64,000 nucleotides of DNA. It comes from Streptomyces sp. NBC_00193 (lineage in GTDB: Bacteria > Actinomycetota > Actinomycetes > Streptomycetales > Streptomycetaceae). Positions within the stretch are counted from its first letter, which is position 1. Each line of letters starts with the position of its first letter. The DNA lies in contig NZ_JAPEMM010000003.1 of assembly GCF_026342735.1 (NCBI RefSeq), positions 1 through 64,000 of the forward strand, given 5' to 3'. This document shows, in pieces, positions 42,908 to 51,995 of the stretch. The notes beneath the pieces were generated by a model. That model was not told the DNA's origin, made no database searches, and was given only the letters and a program-made list of their open reading frames with translations. A program made the position numbers and the translations under genes.

Positions 42908-42961
42908 ACTGGGAGTGAACGCTATGCTGGGAGCATCGCGGACCTACAGAGGGAGATCACG

Positions 42962-43699
42962 GTGCCGGGAGGCAGACTCACGCAGCAGGAGCGCCAGCAG
43001 ATCGCGCTGGGGCTGGCCGACGGGCTCGCTTACGCGGAGATCGCGCGGCGGCTGGACCGGCCGACCTCGACGGTCACCCGCGAGGTGATGCGCAACGGCG
43101 GTCCCGCCTCCTACCGTTCCGACCTGGCCCACCGCGCCACCGAACGCCGTGCCCACCGGAGCCGGCAGCCCGCGCCCCGGGGTCCGCAGGTGTCCCCGCA
43201 GGCCGACGGGCGCGATGCCGAGGCCGTGCGCGCGTACGAGGAGACGTTCGCCGGGATCTTCGTGCAGTCGGGCCTGTCCAAGATGACGGCGCGGGTACTG
43301 GCCGCGCTCTACACGACCGACGCGGGCAGTCTCACCGCGTCCGAACTCGTCCGGCGCCTCCAGGTCAGCCCGGCGTCCGTCTCCAAGGCCATCACCTTCC
43401 TCGAAGGCCAGTCCCTCGTCCGCCGGGAGCCGGACGAGGGCCGCCGCGAGCGCTACGTCGTCGACGACGACGTCTGGTACCAGGGGATGATCGCCAGCGC
43501 CCGCGCCCACACCCTGCTCGTGGAGACGGCCCGGCAGGGCGTCGGCGTCCTCGGCCCGGGCACGCCGGCCGCCACCCGCCTCGAAAACATCGCCCGCTTC
43601 GTCGACTTCGTGAGCGAGGGCATAACCCGCGCCGCGGAGCAGGCCCGCGAGGTCCTCCACACGAAGCCCGCGCCACGGTCCCCGGAGGGCTCCGCCTAA
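42962..43699 (+). CDS. GbsR/MarR-type regulator with extra N-terminal HTH
   Basis: 245 residues from the GTG at 42962 (AGAGGGAG eight bases upstream). Residues 3-45 form an IS30-like helix-turn-helix (YAEIARRLDRPTSTVTREV), and residues 85-170 form a winged helix of the GbsR/MarR class (LTASELVRRLQVSPASVSKA, then the wing REPDEGRRERYVVD). The two DNA-binding modules may explain the several operator copies upstream. It should control the divergent DUF4097 gene and itself. Confidence 0.85.
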   Translation: MPGGRLTQQERQQIALGLADGLAYAEIARRLDRPTSTVTREVMRNGGPASYRSDLAHRATERRAHRSRQPAPRGPQVSPQADGRDAEAVRAYEETFAGIFVQSGLSKMTARVLAALYTTDAGSLTASELVRRLQVSPASVSKAITFLEGQSLVRREPDEGRRERYVVDDDVWYQGMIASARAHTLLVETARQGVGVLGPGTPAATRLENIARFVDFVSEGITRAAEQAREVLHTKPAPRSPEGSA

Positions 43700-43963
43700 A
43701 GGGGGACGTCGCGATCGTGGTCGGCGTCGTGCAGGCGCTGGTCGAGGTCGTCGGTCCAGCGGCGGGCCCAGGTGCGCAGCTCGGCGGTCTCGTCCTCGGT
43801 GAGACCGTATGCGGCGAACTCGTCGTCGTCCGCCCAGTCCGCGCCGGCGAGGCGGTCGCGCAGGTCCTGGAGGCGGAACTCGTCACGGCCGTGGCGCTCG
43901 CCGAGGCGTTCGAGTTCGGTGGTGGTGCGGTGGCGGGAAGCGGTGCAGGTCGCTCAGTTTCAC
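43696..43963 (-). pseudogene. Small gene broken by one-base frameshift
   Basis: A GTG at 43963 overlaps the upstream stop in a GTGA and reads VKLSDLHRF, then goes out of frame. The next frame continues RTTTELERLGERHGRDEF and runs in a typical Asp/Glu/Arg-rich composition to a TAG at 43696 (GLTEDETAELRTWARRW near the end). Removing one base from the C/G run near 43932-43936 restores about 88 codons. I do not recognise the product. The break is either a real mutation or a sequencing error. It lies in an operon with the 118-residue gene. Confidence 0.55.
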
Positions 43964-44316
43964 GCGGCGGCGGATCCCGTCGCCGCGAGCAGCTCGGGGA
44001 AGGTGCCTTCCCAGACCTCGCGCAGGTGCCTGCTGACCAGGGTGCGCAGGACGGGCCACTGCGCGAGGAGGAGGTCGCGGTTCAGGAAGGCGACGAGGTC
44101 CTCGTGCTGCCCCTCGGCGAGGACGGTGCGGTAGAGGCCCATCCGCAGGCGCGGGCGCTCCAGGTCGTAGGACCGCAGTCCGGACCAGGCCACGTGCAGC
44201 GGCAGCTCGACCACGCCGTGGCGGGGTCCGGCGAGCTTCTCCAGCGAGGCGGGCAGCCTGCCGGCGTACCGGGCGTGGAGAACGTCGGCCGCCGAGGGCG
44301 CCGCACTGCTGGACAT
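43960..44316 (-). CDS. Uncharacterised conserved-looking protein
   Basis: 118 residues from the ATG at 44316 (an ATG two codons upstream, or one at 44376 adding 20 residues, are alternatives). The body reads HGVVELPLHVAWSGLRSYDL, RPRLRMGLYRTVLAEGQ and LLLAQWPVLRTLVSRHLREV, a soluble alpha-helical protein without a membrane segment. Its stop overlaps the start of the broken small gene. The arrangement looks like a two-gene module. No function can be assigned. Confidence 0.65.
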   Translation of the reverse strand: MSSSAAPSAADVLHARYAGRLPASLEKLAGPRHGVVELPLHVAWSGLRSYDLERPRLRMGLYRTVLAEGQHEDLVAFLNRDLLLAQWPVLRTLVSRHLREVWEGTFPELLAATGSAAA

Positions 44317-44576
44317 GACCATGAACCCGAATATCTCGCCTCGGCGCCGGGTGAGGGGCAGTGCCGCGGCCGGCACGGTCCGTTTCAGGCCGTCGGGGCC
44401 CTTCTGTCTCTCTCCTGAACTTCACGTGCGTCGCTGCTTACACGGGCGGACGACGGCTGCAGAACTCTGGCCAGGCTCTGAAAACGCGGTGTGTTGAACG
44501 CGCGCCCCGGCCCGAAGAAGCTGTGAAGCACGATCCGGTCAGCTGTCCGCCGGGATCGAGACCAAGGAGAGTGCGC

Positions 44577-45629
44577 ATGTCCCAGCACGGCTCGCGCGAA
44601 GACCGGCTGGACACCGATGTCGTCGTCGTGGGCGCGGGGCCCGTCGGGCTGATGCTCGCCGGTGAACTGCGCCTCGGCGGCGCCGCGGTGACCGTACTGG
44701 ATCGCGGGGAGGCCCCGGCGCCGCGGCCGCGGGCCTGCGCCCTGCACACCCGCACCATGGAGATCCTCGACGGCCGGGGCCTGCTCGGCCCCCGGGGGAC
44801 CCCGCCCCGCGAGATGCGGGGGCACTTCGGCAGGTGGGCGGCCTCCTCGGGCGCCGACGTGCGGCGCCGCCTCGAACTGCGCGGGGTCACCGTCACCGAG
44901 GAGCACGTGGAGGCGGAGGCGCTCGGACCCGAGGGCACCGTACGCCTGCGCGGCCGCTACCTCGTCGGATGCGACGGCGTGCGCAGCACCGTACGGCGCC
45001 TGACGGGGGCCCGGTTCCCCGGCCGGGTGCTGTTCGCGGGCGACGCCGCCCGGCGGCGGGTACCGGCCGGCGGGCGGGCGCTCGACCTCGGCCTGCAGGA
45101 CGCGGTCAACCTCGGCTGGAAGCTGGCGGCGGCCGTACGCGGCTGGGCGCCGCCCGGCCTGCTCGACAGCTACGACACCGAGCGGCGGGAGGCCGGCCGC
45201 CGGGTGCCGGCCACCATCCGGGCCCAGCCGCACCTGCCGCCCGGCCGAGCGACCGGTACGGATCCTCCGCGCACCCTGCTCGGAGCGCGGATCCCGCACG
45301 CCCGGCTGGTCACGCCCTGGGGACCCGTCATGACGACGACGGCCATGCTGCGCCCGGGCCGCGGGCTCCTGCTGGACCTCGTCGGCAACCCGGCCCTGCG
45401 CTGCGCGGCCCGCCCCTGGGCGGACCGGGTCGCCTTCGTCACCGCCCGACCCGAGCCGGGTGCCCCGCCGGGCCCCCTGCACGGCACCGGCGCAGTCCTC
45501 GTACGGCCGGACGGCCACATCGTGTGGACCGCACCGGACAGGTCGGGGGCCGCCCTGCCACGGGCCCTGCTGCGGTGGTTCGGTGTCGCCGGACAGGGGC
45601 CACAGGCCCTGACCGGAATCGAAGACTGA
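44577..45629 (+). CDS. Internally deleted FAD-dependent aromatic hydroxylase
   Basis: 350 residues, against about 480-540 for complete PgaE/RdmE-type hydroxylases. The FAD motif VVVVGAGPVGLMLAGEL, the region ACALHTRTMEIL and the DG motif YLVGCDGVRSTVRR are present, but GARFPG is followed at once by RVLFAGDAARRRVPAGG, so the usual substrate-binding middle part of about 130-150 residues is missing. The GD motif itself is degraded (normally DAAH with a Pro-rich turn). The C-terminal thioredoxin-like domain remains in part. ATG at 44577. It may be inactive or retained as a structural protein. Confidence 0.8.
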   Translation: MSQHGSREDRLDTDVVVVGAGPVGLMLAGELRLGGAAVTVLDRGEAPAPRPRACALHTRTMEILDGRGLLGPRGTPPREMRGHFGRWAASSGADVRRRLELRGVTVTEEHVEAEALGPEGTVRLRGRYLVGCDGVRSTVRRLTGARFPGRVLFAGDAARRRVPAGGRALDLGLQDAVNLGWKLAAAVRGWAPPGLLDSYDTERREAGRRVPATIRAQPHLPPGRATGTDPPRTLLGARIPHARLVTPWGPVMTTTAMLRPGRGLLLDLVGNPALRCAARPWADRVAFVTARPEPGAPPGPLHGTGAVLVRPDGHIVWTAPDRSGAALPRALLRWFGVAGQGPQALTGIED

Positions 45630-45894
45630 GCTCACGAAACGAGGCCAGAGCTCTGCCCAAGGGCCGTCAAGCGGGGCGCGACCCACCCTCCGGAACACGT
45701 CGGGACGCTCTGGGAAGGGTGACGCCACAGCCGTCCCGCGCCGCTGGACCGGCGCTCCGGCACCCCGGCGCGGCACACGGACCGATGATCCGGTCGACGC
45801 CGGCGAGACCCGGCGACCCCCGTCACCAGGAGGCGAGCGGGCCCCTTTTCATCCCAAAAGCACCGTCCACCCTTCACAGAAGGCGGTACGAACC

Positions 45895-46263
45895 ATGGCA
45901 CTACGGAACACAAGCACCTGGCTCGAACGGTTGCCCGATCTGCCCGCCCTGCGCGCCGCGGACACCGGGGCGCGCATACGGATCATCGAGCAGTACATCT
46001 GCCAGGAGCTCACGGAGACCCTCGACATCCCGCCCGCCTACCGGATCAACGTCCGCCGGCCGCTGCGCAGCCAGGGCGTGGACTCGATCATGGCCATCCA
46101 GCTCAAGCGGAAGCTGGAGACGGCGCTCGGCGTCACGGTGAAGGCGGCGGACCTGCTGCGCGACGACAGCGTGGCCGAGGTCGCCGCGCTGCTGTGCGCG
46201 CTGATGCCGGACCGCCGGGAATCCCAGGTCCAGTTCGCCGCGACGGCCGGCGCGGGCCGATGA
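45895..46263 (+). CDS. Second acyl or peptidyl carrier protein
   Basis: 122 residues. SQGVDSIMAIQLKRKLE carries the phosphopantetheine Ser64, and the surrounding helices look like PKS/NRPS-type carrier domains rather than the FAS-like ACP of the main operon. About 40 extra N-terminal residues are present. It is fused head to tail by a four-base overlap to the phosphopantetheinyl transferase gene that presumably activates it. Its partner enzyme (possibly the condensation-domain protein or the acyl ligase) is unknown. Confidence 0.88.
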   Translation: MALRNTSTWLERLPDLPALRAADTGARIRIIEQYICQELTETLDIPPAYRINVRRPLRSQGVDSIMAIQLKRKLETALGVTVKAADLLRDDSVAEVAALLCALMPDRRESQVQFAATAGAGR

Positions 46264-47066
46264 GCAAGCCCTCCGGGACGGCCCGGATCACCGCACCGGA
46301 CCAGGACATGCACCTGTGGGTGTGCCATCCGGACCTGACGGAGGAGAACGAGGGCGCCCTCGTCACGGACGAGCTCGATGCCAAGGAGCACAAACGGGCC
46401 GCCGCGTTCATCAGGCCGAACGACCGGCTGACCTATCTGTCGGCCCACATCGCGCTGCGGCGGCTGCTCTCCGCGTACACCGGCATCGCTCCGGGGCAGC
46501 TGCAGTTCGGCCGCGACGCCTGCCCCTGCTGCGACCGCCCGCACGGCCGGCCGGTGCTCCGCGACTCGTCGCTGCACTTCTCCCTGTCGCACAGTCACGG
46601 GGTGGTCCTCATCGGGATCGCGACCTCGACCGTGGGCATCGACGTGCAGCGGGTGCCGTCGCTGGAGACGACCAACCTGTGCATGCCCGATCTGCACCCG
46701 ATGGAGCAGAAGGAACTCGCCGAGATCGAGGAGGACACGGACCGGCAGCTGGCCTTCGGCCGGCTCTGGACGCGCAAGGAGGCCTACTTCAAGGGCCTGG
46801 GCACCGGGCTCGGACGGGAGCTGTCCGCCGACTACCTGGGCACCGACGAAGGGCCGGACGTGGCCGACCGCCCCGAGGGCTGGGTCGTCCAGAACCTGCC
46901 GAGCTGCCCCGCCCACGTGGCGGCGTCGGCCCTGCTCACCGGCGGACCGCACGAGATCACCGCCCGCTTCGTGACGATGGAGATGCTGACCGCCGCCGAC
47001 GCCCTGGAGCTGATCGCCGCGGAGCCGTCGATGTGCTCCGACATCGAACCGTCTGCCGACCGGTAG
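46260..47066 (+). CDS. Sfp-type 4-phosphopantetheinyl transferase
   Basis: 268 residues. HFSLSHSHGVVLIGIA, then VGIDVQRV with the Mg-binding Asp, and RLWTRKEAYFKGLG with the Glu and Lys of the W(T/S)xKEA motif define the Sfp/AcpT family. It converts apo carrier proteins to holo form, most likely both ACPs of this window. ATG at 46260, coupled to the carrier gene. Confidence 0.93.
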   Translation: MSKPSGTARITAPDQDMHLWVCHPDLTEENEGALVTDELDAKEHKRAAAFIRPNDRLTYLSAHIALRRLLSAYTGIAPGQLQFGRDACPCCDRPHGRPVLRDSSLHFSLSHSHGVVLIGIATSTVGIDVQRVPSLETTNLCMPDLHPMEQKELAEIEEDTDRQLAFGRLWTRKEAYFKGLGTGLGRELSADYLGTDEGPDVADRPEGWVVQNLPSCPAHVAASALLTGGPHEITARFVTMEMLTAADALELIAAEPSMCSDIEPSADR

Positions 47067-47102
47067 CCGACATGGACCAGACAACGGGGAGGAAGTAGCA
47101 CC

Positions 47103-48686
47103 GTGGTGACGACACAGCAGGCCGCCGACGGGGTCGGCGCACCGCCCGACCGGCTCGGTGAACTGGCCCGCATCAAGGAAGAGACGCGCGAGGGCGCCAA
47201 CCCGGCGGCCACCGAACGCCAGCACGCCAAGGGCAAGCTGACCGCGCGCGAGCGGATCGACCTCCTCCTGGACAAGGGGAGCTTCTCGGAGGTCGAGGGT
47301 CTGAGGAGGCACCGGGCGACCGGCTTCGGCCTGGAGGACAAGCGCCCCTACACCGATGGCGTGGTCACCGGCTGGGGCGAGGTCGACGGCCGCACCGTGT
47401 TCGTCTACGCCCATGACTTCCGGATCTTCGGAGGGGCGCTCGGCGAGGCCCATGCCCAGAAGATCCACAAGGTCATGGACATGGCCATCGCGGCGGGGGC
47501 CCCGCTGGTCTCGCTGAACGACGGGGCGGGCGCGCGCATCCAGGAGGGCGTCTCCGCGCTCGCCGGGTACGGCGGCATCTTCCAGCGCAACACCAAGGCC
47601 TCCGGCGTGATCCCGCAGATCAGCGTGATGCTCGGGCCGTGCGCCGGCGGCGCCGCGTACTCGCCGGCGCTCACCGACTTCGTCTTCGCCGTCCGCGACA
47701 TCTCGCAGATGTTCATCACGGGTCCGGACGTGGTGCAGGCGGTCACCGGGGAGGAGGTCACGCAGAACGGCCTGGGCGGCGCCGACGTCCACGCCGGGGT
47801 CTCGGGCGTGGCCCACTTCGTGTACGACGACGAGGAGACCTGCCTCGCCGAGGTGCGCTACCTGCTCTCCCTGCTCCCCTCCAACAACCGCGAGCTGCCG
47901 CCGGACGTGCACAGCGAGGACAGCGAGGACCGGCACTGCGACGCGCTGCTCGACACGGTCCCGGCCGACGGGAACCGCTCGTACGACATCCGCGAGGTGA
48001 TCGCGGAGATCACCGACGACGGCGACTACATGGAGGTCCACGCCGGGTGGGCGCCGAACCTGGTCGTGGCGCTGGCCCGGCTCGGCGGCCAGGTGGTGGG
48101 GATCGTCGCGAACCAGCCCGCGGCCATGGCCGGGGTCCTCGACATCAAGGCCAGCGAGAAGGGCGCGCGGTTCGTGCAGTTCTGCGACGCCTTCAACATC
48201 CCGCTGGTCACCCTCGTCGACGTACCCGGGTTCCTGCCGGGCGTCGACCAGGAGCACCAGGGCATCATCCGGCGCGGCGCGAAACTGCTGTACGCGTACT
48301 GCAACGCGACGGTGCCGCGGATCTCCGTGGTCCTGCGCAAGGCGTACGGCGGTGCGTACATCGTGATGGACTCCCGCTCGATCGGGGTGGACATCGCGCT
48401 GGCCTGGCCGACCAACGAGATAGCCGTGATGGGGGCCGAGGGCGCCGCCAACGTGGTCTTCCGGCGGGAGATCGCCGCCGCCGACGATCCCGAGGCGATG
48501 CGCCGGCAGAAGATCGACGAGTACAAGACCGAGCTGGTGCACCCCTATTACGCGGCCGAGCGCGGTCTCGTCGACGACGTGATCGACCCGCGCGAGACCC
48601 GCTCGGCACTGATCCGCTGCCTGTCGATGCTGCGTACGAAGGACGCCGCACTGCCCCGCCGCAAGCACGGCAACCCGCCCCAGTGA
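47103..48686 (+). CDS. Acyl-CoA carboxylase carboxyltransferase (beta) subunit
   Basis: 527 residues of the propionyl/acetyl-CoA carboxylase beta family. LTARERIDLLLDKGSFSEVE begins the N domain, GDGAGARIQEG-like (LNDGAGARIQEGVSALAGYG) is the acyl-CoA oxyanion region, and the C domain has LVDVPGFLPGVDQEHQGII and NEIAVMGAEGAANVVFRREI. It makes malonyl- or methylmalonyl-CoA with an alpha subunit located elsewhere. GTG start at 47103. It precedes the epsilon subunit gene by 13 bases. It supplies extender units to the PKS. Confidence 0.94.
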   Translation: MVTTQQAADGVGAPPDRLGELARIKEETREGANPAATERQHAKGKLTARERIDLLLDKGSFSEVEGLRRHRATGFGLEDKRPYTDGVVTGWGEVDGRTVFVYAHDFRIFGGALGEAHAQKIHKVMDMAIAAGAPLVSLNDGAGARIQEGVSALAGYGGIFQRNTKASGVIPQISVMLGPCAGGAAYSPALTDFVFAVRDISQMFITGPDVVQAVTGEEVTQNGLGGADVHAGVSGVAHFVYDDEETCLAEVRYLLSLLPSNNRELPPDVHSEDSEDRHCDALLDTVPADGNRSYDIREVIAEITDDGDYMEVHAGWAPNLVVALARLGGQVVGIVANQPAAMAGVLDIKASEKGARFVQFCDAFNIPLVTLVDVPGFLPGVDQEHQGIIRRGAKLLYAYCNATVPRISVVLRKAYGGAYIVMDSRSIGVDIALAWPTNEIAVMGAEGAANVVFRREIAAADDPEAMRRQKIDEYKTELVHPYYAAERGLVDDVIDPRETRSALIRCLSMLRTKDAALPRRKHGNPPQ

Positions 48687-48699
48687 GGAGGACCCGGAG

Positions 48700-48951
48700 A
48701 TGACCGAGGTACGCCAAGCGGTACACGAGAAGCACGCACCGTTCCTGGTGCGGGTGGAGAAGGGCAGCGCGAGTCCGGAGGAGGTCGCCGCGCTCACCGC
48801 CGTTCTGCTGGCCAGGGCCGCGGAACCGGATCCCGGCCCGGACCACGGCCCGCTGCGGCGGACGGCGGCCCGCTGGCGCCGCCCCGAGCGGGGCGGCGGC
48901 TTCGACGGCCCCCGTACGTGGCAGGCCCGCACGCACGAGCCGAACGCCTGA
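48700..48951 (+). CDS. Acyl-CoA carboxylase epsilon subunit
   Basis: 83 residues. The N-terminal segment APFLVRVEKGSASPEEVAAL and the C-terminal Trp-rich part (RWRRPERGGGFDGPRTW) are the usual features of the small epsilon subunit that stabilises actinobacterial acyl-CoA carboxylase complexes. Located directly downstream of the beta subunit. ATG at 48700 with GGAGG upstream. Confidence 0.9.
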   Translation: MTEVRQAVHEKHAPFLVRVEKGSASPEEVAALTAVLLARAAEPDPGPDHGPLRRTAARWRRPERGGGFDGPRTWQARTHEPNA

Positions 48952-48964
48952 AGGCCCCCGCGGC

Positions 48965-49744
48965 CTACGAGGTCGTGCGGACCAACGGCGAGGCCCGCGC
49001 GGTGGGGGCCGGAGCCTGCGGCGGGCCGGTGGGCGCGGGGGTGTCCGCGGGCAGGACGGCCCTCGCGCGCAGGCCGGGAAGGCCCGTGCGCAGACCGAGT
49101 TCGAGGCGGCCTCCCGAGGCGCCGAGCAGGGCGGCGGCGATCGTCAGTCCGAGGCCGCTGCCCCGGCCGCCGCGGCCCGCGCGGCCGCGCCAGAAGGGTT
49201 CGCAGGCGTGGGCGATCTCCTCGCGCGTCATCCCCGGACCCTCGTCGCAGACGTCGACGGCCACCTCGCCGGGGGCATCGCGACCCACCGACACCCGTAC
49301 GGTCCCGCCCGGCGGGGAGACCTTGAGCGCGTTGTCCAGCAGGACGTCGAGGGTCTGCTCCAGCGTGCCCGGCTGCTGGACGAGGGGGGCCCGCTCTCCG
49401 ATGATCTCCAGGTGCGTGCCGCCGGCCCGCGCCGCGGCGGACCACGCCTCCACGCGCAGCCCCGCGACGGCGAGGGCGTCCGCGGTCTCGGCCCGGGCCA
49501 CGGCGTGCTCGACCGCGCCCCAGGCCAGGACCTGTTCCAGGACCTCGGAGAGCCGCGCCACTTCGCGCAGGATGGCCGCCACCTCCCGGCCCGGGGCGGG
49601 ATCGGCCGCGTCGAGGTAGCGGTCCTGGAGGAGTTCGAGGCGCAGGCGTACGGAGGACAGCGGGCCGCGCATCTGGTGGGCGGCGGCCACCACGACCATG
49701 GGCGGCTCCGGCTCCCACTCGGGAGGCGCGTTCATCGCGTTCAC
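48965..49744 (-). CDS. Soluble sensor histidine kinase
   Basis: 259 residues. The H box AAHQMRGPLSSVRLRLELLQ gives His23, close to the N-terminus, so there is no input domain and no membrane segment. The N box (VLLDNALKVSP), G1 (VCDEGPGM) and G2 (GSGLGLTIA) boxes are intact. The GTG at 49744 overlaps the regulator stop by four bases, so the pair is co-translated. The kinase probably responds to an interaction partner rather than an external ligand. Confidence 0.88.
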   Translation of the reverse strand: MNAMNAPPEWEPEPPMVVVAAAHQMRGPLSSVRLRLELLQDRYLDAADPAPGREVAAILREVARLSEVLEQVLAWGAVEHAVARAETADALAVAGLRVEAWSAAARAGGTHLEIIGERAPLVQQPGTLEQTLDVLLDNALKVSPPGGTVRVSVGRDAPGEVAVDVCDEGPGMTREEIAHACEPFWRGRAGRGGRGSGLGLTIAAALLGASGGRLELGLRTGLPGLRARAVLPADTPAPTGPPQAPAPTARASPLVRTTS

Positions 49745-50511
49745 GACGCCCGCGGCTGCGGGACGGTCAGCCGGTAGCCGACGCCCCGGGCCGCCTCGAT
49801 CCAGTCGTTGCTGCCGAGCTTGCTGCGCAGGGAGCCCACGTGGACGTCGAGCGTGCGGGTGGAACCGAACCAGTTCTCGTCCCAGACCCGCGCCATGATG
49901 TCCTGGCGTTCCATGACCGTGCCGGGCTCCTCCAGCAGCATGGCCAGCAGCTCGAACTCCTTGCGGGTGATGCGTACTTCCGTGCCGTCGAGGTACACCT
50001 TGCGGGCGCGCCGGTCCAGGCTGAGCGGGCCCGCCCGCAGGATGCCGCCGGTGCCGGTACCGGTACCGGCCGGGTGTTCGTGTTCGTGTTCGCCCACGGG
50101 ATCGGGCGCGGGCTCCGGTTCGTTCGCGGCGGCCGCGTCGTGGTGCCGGGGGCAGTCGCCGGAGCGCCGGATGACGGCCTGGATGCGCGCCATCAGCTCG
50201 TAGCGGCCGAAGGGCTTGGCCACGAAGTCGTCGGCGCCCATGTGCAGGGCCATCACGCGGTCCAGTTCGCCGGCCCGGCCGCTCAGCGCGATGACGGGGA
50301 CGCAGGAGCGCTCCCGGATCCGCCGGCAGACCTCGTGACCCTCGAGATCGGGCAGGCCGAGGTCGAGCAGGACCAGGGAGGCGTCGTCCAGGTGCTCCAG
50401 GGCCGCGGCGCCGGTGCCGGTGCGGCACGTGGCGTAGCCGTGCACGGTCAGCGCCTGTTCCAGGGCCTCGGCGACCCCGTCGTCGTCCTCGACGATCAGT
50501 ACGTTCCTCAT
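49741..50511 (-). CDS. OmpR-family response regulator
   Basis: 256 residues. The receiver has Asp9, Asp10, the phospho-acceptor Asp50 (LVLLDLGLPD) and Lys99 (VAKPFG). A long linker (about 118-155) is rich in Glu, His, Pro and a Gly-Thr repeat. The C-terminal winged helix reads ITRKEFELLAMLLEEPG and GSTRTLDVHVGSLRSKL. It is paired with the soluble histidine kinase and transcribed downstream of TfuA, from its own start at 50511. Confidence 0.93.
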   Translation of the reverse strand: MRNVLIVEDDDGVAEALEQALTVHGYATCRTGTGAAALEHLDDASLVLLDLGLPDLEGHEVCRRIRERSCVPVIALSGRAGELDRVMALHMGADDFVAKPFGRYELMARIQAVIRRSGDCPRHHDAAAANEPEPAPDPVGEHEHEHPAGTGTGTGGILRAGPLSLDRRARKVYLDGTEVRITRKEFELLAMLLEEPGTVMERQDIMARVWDENWFGSTRTLDVHVGSLRSKLGSNDWIEAARGVGYRLTVPQPRAS

Positions 50512-50618
50512 CGGTGCCTCCCGGTCCGGTCCGCTGCCCGCGAGTGGACCCCACTTCGGGACAGTACCGCCGCAGGAAGGCCTCGGACGGGGCGCGAGAG
50601 CGGGCCGAGAGCGGGGCG

Positions 50619-51995
50619 CTAGCGGGCCTCCACCTGGGCTGATGCCGCGCGCAGGGGCATGAACCGGCGGGCGGTCTCCTCCGCCTCGGTCAGGGAGGCG
50701 AAGCCGCGGTCGCGGGCCGCCGCTTCCAGGGCCGCCGGGCTGCCGGCACCCCAGATCTCCCGCAGGTGCCCGCGGACCTCGCTCACCGGGATCCGGCGGG
50801 CGGTGCCCCCCGGGCCGCTCGCCGCGGCGGACTCGCCCAGCCGGTCGATGGCGGCGACGGCGTTCGTGCTCGCCGCCCACACCGCGTCCGCATGGCGCAG
50901 CTCCGCGGGCACCCCGTGGAAGGGGGCGTCTCCCGGTGCGCTGCGGAAGGAGCGGACGAGCAGGGTGAGCAGCCGGTGCCAGGGGGTTCCGGAGCGCCGT
51001 TCGCCGGGGGTCAGCCAGTGCTCCCACGCCTGGGCGGGGAGCAGGTCCGCGGTGATGCCCGCCCGTGCGGCGGACTCCAGCGCGCAGGTCTCCAGTTCCG
51101 AGTCCCCCGTCGGCAGCAGGTGCCCGGCGATCCGGTGCAGGGTGAAACCCCGGTAGCGGGCGGGGAAGTCGGGTGCGTAGAGCTGCTGGAAGCGGAGCAC
51201 GTCGAGCTCCGGGACGGCCGGGTGGCGCGGTGTTCCCGGTGTGGGCCGGAACGTGCTGCGCCAGTGCGCGCGACGGCTCGTGGGCGTGAGGAACCAGGCG
51301 GGTACGAGCAGGGGCTCCGGTGCGGGCGGCGCGGCGGACGGGGGTGCCTCCTGGGCCAGCCAGGACAGGGCGAGCAGGGAGTCCACGCGCTGCAGATCGG
51401 TGGTGGAGCGGGTCCGCCGGGCGTACGCGCGCAGGGCTGCCGCGGCCTCGCCGGTCTCCTTCGCGTGCTCGCCGGCCAGCCGGATCAGTGCGGGCCAGCA
51501 GCGCTCGGCGGAGTGCATCGAGCCGGCGAGGTCGAGGAGGGTGTCGCCGGTGGCGGCGTCGAGGATCCGGTCGGTGACGGCGTTGGCGACCGTCCAGCGC
51601 AGGGTGACCAGCGCGACGGTGGGGTGCCCGTGGGCGTGGGTGGGCCGGTGCGCGGCGACCTCGGCGTCGCCGTCCAGGGTGCCCTGGACGAACATGCCGA
51701 AGACGAGGCCGATGCCCCGCATGCCGTACGGCCACAACTCCGCGGCGCGCAGGGCGCCGAACCCGGCGGCGCCGACGACGCGGGTGCCGTCGGCGAGGAG
51801 GTCGAGGATCTCCTCGTGGGACACCGGGGTGCCGTGGGACTGGACGCCGTCGAGGACGACGACGGTGTCCCCGGGCCCGGCGGCGAGGGCGAGCAGGTCG
51901 CCGTGGCGGGCCGGCGGGTGGAGGACCGAGCCGGGGTACGCGGTGCGGACCTCGTCGGCGCCGAGGGAGGCTCCGGCGAACACGTGGGTGGTCAT
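50619..51995 (-). CDS. TfuA-like partner protein
   Basis: 458 residues. The TfuA core is in the first 165 residues: VFAGASLGADEVR, GDTVVVLDGVQS and VVGAAGFGALRAAELWPYGM, followed by GIGLVFGMFVQGTLDGDAEV. The remaining 290 residues are helical and unrecognised, including RYRGFTLHRIAGHLLPTGD. TfuA proteins work with YcaO enzymes, for example in thioamide formation in thioviridamide-type peptides and in methyl-CoM reductase. The gene is coupled to the YcaO gene by a four-base overlap. Confidence 0.88.
   Translation of the reverse strand: MTTHVFAGASLGADEVRTAYPGSVLHPPARHGDLLALAAGPGDTVVVLDGVQSHGTPVSHEEILDLLADGTRVVGAAGFGALRAAELWPYGMRGIGLVFGMFVQGTLDGDAEVAAHRPTHAHGHPTVALVTLRWTVANAVTDRILDAATGDTLLDLAGSMHSAERCWPALIRLAGEHAKETGEAAAALRAYARRTRSTTDLQRVDSLLALSWLAQEAPPSAAPPAPEPLLVPAWFLTPTSRRAHWRSTFRPTPGTPRHPAVPELDVLRFQQLYAPDFPARYRGFTLHRIAGHLLPTGDSELETCALESAARAGITADLLPAQAWEHWLTPGERRSGTPWHRLLTLLVRSFRSAPGDAPFHGVPAELRHADAVWAASTNAVAAIDRLGESAAASGPGGTARRIPVSEVRGHLREIWGAGSPAALEAAARDRGFASLTEAEETARRFMPLRAASAQVEAR

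Noticed and set aside
46038..49718. A 1226-codon open frame on the minus strand
   Set aside because: Antisense to the carrier, PPTase and carboxylase genes; no motif or start signal. High-GC shadow.
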